A DNA stretch of 6,124 nucleotides from Actinomycetes bacterium. GTDB taxonomy: Bacteria > Actinomycetota > Actinomycetes > Actinomycetales > Microbacteriaceae. The translations under genes and the position numbers were made by a program. The notes beneath the pieces are model-generated. The model was not told the DNA's origin, did not search any database, and was given only the letters and a program-made list of their open reading frames with translations. Where the stretch lies: the NCBI GenBank assembly GCA_023432305.1, contig JAEYUT010000278.1, forward strand, positions 1 through 6,124, written 5' to 3'. Positions 4,475 through 6,124 of this stretch are shown one piece after another (positions within the stretch are counted from its first letter, which is position 1; every line of letters begins with the position of its first letter).

Positions 4475-6124
4475 GCGACGCTCGAGTAGGCGACGATCCC
4501 GCGACGGATGCCGTCGATGGCGACCCGCGCCGTGCGGCCGAGCTCCCCATCGGCGACGATCGAGATCTGGTCGAGGAGGTCCACGATCTGCTTCATCCAG
4601 CGCACGAAGTCGCCCGCGGCGAGGTCGGTGCCCCGCAGCACCGCATCGAGGCGAGCGCCTCCCGCCCACATATGCGTCGCGAGGGCGAGACTCGCCGACA
4701 GCGGCGCTGTCTCGGGGAGACGCCGCTCCTCCTCCGCATCGCTCAGACGCACCCAGACGTCCTCGGTCGCGCTGAACAGGTCGCGGAAGCGCCCGCGCGG
4801 AAGCCCGCGTTCGATCGCGTCCTCTCGCCGCGGCTCGTACACGAGCGTGCTCGCGAGAGCGGCGAGCGTGGGGGCATCCACCCCGCTCCAGATGCCGGAG
4901 CGGAGGCACTCGGCGACGAGGAGATCCCGATCTCCGTAGATGCGCCGCAGCTGACGGCCCGCCGCGGTGACCACGATCTCCCCGTTCTCGCCCCGAGCGA
5001 GGTAGTCGAGCTCGAGCAGCAGCTCCGTGATGCGATCGAACACCTGCGCGACGGCTCCCGTGCGCCCCCGCACCTGCGAGCGGAGGCGATCCGTGTCGCG
5101 CTTCAGCCGCCACCACCGCTCCGCCCAGCGGGCGTGGGCCTCGCGGTCGCTGCACGCGTGGCAGGGATGCTGCTTCATCCGTCGGCGGAGCTCGGCGATC
5201 CGGCGCTGGCGGCGTTCGCGTTCGCCCCGGGATGAGTCCTGAGTGCGCGCCTGCTTGCGCTCCAGATCCGCAAGCTCTCGCCGGAGGGCGGAGTACTCGG
5301 AGAAGTCCCCCAGATGGCAGGTCATCGCCTCGGCGTAGCCGGCGAGGGACTTCTCCTGCTCGCGCACCTTCCGGGCGAGATCGACGACGGCGCGGTCCGC
5401 CTGGAACTGCGCGAAGGAGCTCTCGAGCACGCGCCGCGTGCGCTCACGACCGAACTGCTCGATGAGGTTGACGGCCATGTTGTAGGTCGGCCGGAAGCTC
5501 GAATTGAGCGGGTACGTGCGACGCGACGCGAGCGAGGCCACAGCCTGCGGGTCGAGGCCGGCGACCCACTGGATCACCGAGTGGCCTTCGACGTCGATGC
5601 CGCGCCGACCCGCGCGGCCGGTGAGCTGCGTGTACTCCCCCGCGGTGATCGGCACGCGCGCCTCGCCGTTGAACTTCTCGAGCTTCTCGAGCACGACGGT
5701 GCGTGCGGGCATGTTCACGCCGAGAGCGAGCGTCTCTGTGGCGAAGACGACCTTGAGGAGCTTGCGCTGGAAGAGCTCCTCGACGACCTCCTTGAACGTC
5801 GGGATCATGCCCGCATGATGAGCGGCGACACCGCGCTCGAGTCCCTCGCGCCAGCCGTAATAGCCGAGCACGCCGAGATCCTCGTCGCGCAGGCCCGCGC
5901 AGCGCTCCTCGACGAGGTCGCGGATCTCGTCGCGCTCCCACCTCTCGGTGAGCACGACGTCGGAGCGCAGGACCTGCTCGACAGCCTGATCGCAGCCATT
6001 GCGGCTGAAGACGAAGAAGATCGCCGGCAGCAGGTGCCGATCCTGCAGGATCCGCACCACCTGGTGCCGGTCGACACGGTCGCGCTGGAACCCGCCGCGG
6101 GTATCGCGGCGACCGGGGTTGGGC
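4471..6124 (-). CDS. helY: HelY-like Ski2/Mtr4-family ATP-dependent helicase, N-terminus outside the window
   Basis: This is a superfamily 2 nucleic-acid helicase of the HelY type found in Actinobacteria. About 550 C-terminal residues are visible; the ATP-binding Walker A and DEVH motifs would lie beyond the right edge. Seen, numbering from the edge: FVFSRNGCD (about 37-45), AAHHAGMIPTFKEVVEELF (100-118), motif V FATETLALGVNMPARTV (127-143), and motif VI QLTGRAGRRG (166-175) with the arginine finger. A charged coiled-coil stretch follows (about 278-317). Cys269-His270 lies before it and HPCHAC (319-324) after it, a possible metal site. The last part (about 360-550) matches the DSHCT-type C-terminal domain in character. 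The exact substrate (RNA or DNA) is unsettled for the family. The TGA stop is embedded in the lnt start (ATGA), so both genes are one operon. The frame is open to the right edge. Confidence 0.93.
   Translation of the reverse strand, partial: PNPGRRDTRGGFQRDRVDRHQVVRILQDRHLLPAIFFVFSRNGCDQAVEQVLRSDVVLTERWERDEIRDLVEERCAGLRDEDLGVLGYYGWREGLERGVAAHHAGMIPTFKEVVEELFQRKLLKVVFATETLALGVNMPARTVVLEKLEKFNGEARVPITAGEYTQLTGRAGRRGIDVEGHSVIQWVAGLDPQAVASLASRRTYPLNSSFRPTYNMAVNLIEQFGRERTRRVLESSFAQFQADRAVVDLARKVREQEKSLAGYAEAMTCHLGDFSEYSALRRELADLERKQARTQDSSRGERERRQRRIAELRRRMKQHPCHACSDREAHARWAERWWRLKRDTDRLRSQVRGRTGAVAQVFDRITELLLELDYLARGENGEIVVTAAGRQLRRIYGDRDLLVAECLRSGIWSGVDAPTLAALASTLVYEPRREDAIERGLPRGRFRDLFSATEDVWVRLSDAEEERRLPETAPLSASLALATHMWAGGARLDAVLRGTDLAAGDFVRWMKQIVDLLDQISIVADGELGRTARVAIDGIRRGIVAYSSVA

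Noticed and set aside
3470..4489. 339-codon plus-strand frame opposite lnt
   Set aside because: The composition is dominated by Arg, Gly, His and Glu as expected from GC-rich antisense, and lnt has an intact catalytic triad on the other strand.
4475..5155. N-terminal extension of lnt by 227 residues in the same frame
   Set aside because: It overlaps the well-supported helY C-terminus and is Arg-rich without membrane segments. The ATGA overlap gives the normal Lnt start and length.

Overview
The window looks like an ordinary chromosomal segment of a high-GC actinobacterium, most probably of the family Microbacteriaceae (Microbacterium or a relative). The reasons are strong G/C bias at third codon positions, an RbpA homologue (an RNA-polymerase-binding protein of Actinobacteria), a HelY-type helicase, and GTG starts with very short spacers. 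The family placement is inference from protein character and was not searched. No rRNA, tRNA, CRISPR array, insertion sequence or prophage gene was seen.

Layout from left to right. (1) Positions 1-1142, minus strand: a short-chain dehydrogenase/reductase followed after 8 bp by a NUDIX hydrolase that runs off the left edge. (2) Positions 1143-1228: an 86-bp divergent intergenic region with candidate promoters in both directions and a near-perfect 17-bp palindrome. (3) Positions 1229-2333, plus strand: a small single-pass membrane protein overlapping by 14 bp a cytosolic glycerophosphodiester phosphodiesterase. (4) Positions 2334-2528: a 195-bp regulatory region. It starts with a phased set of TCACCT/AGGTGA half-sites that overlaps the phosphodiesterase stop codon. 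It also holds a SigR/SigH-type promoter match (GGGAAT-N19-GTTG) and a leader that can pair with the rbpA ribosome binding site. (5) Positions 2529-2903, plus strand: rbpA. (6) Positions 2900-6124, minus strand: helY (5' end outside the window) and lnt, joined by an ATGA stop/start overlap. The stop codons of rbpA and lnt overlap each other tail to tail.

How the genes relate. HelY and Lnt are co-transcribed but act in unrelated processes: nucleic-acid unwinding, and N-acylation of lipoproteins at the membrane. RbpA adjusts RNA polymerase holoenzyme activity, and its promoter suggests induction by thiol-oxidative stress, as in Streptomyces. The phosphodiesterase would recover glycerol-3-phosphate from phospholipid head groups. 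No dedicated novel system is visible. The points most worth following up are the regulatory architecture around rbpA, the phased half-sites, the atypical catalytic spacing in the dehydrogenase, and the acidic linker of this RbpA.
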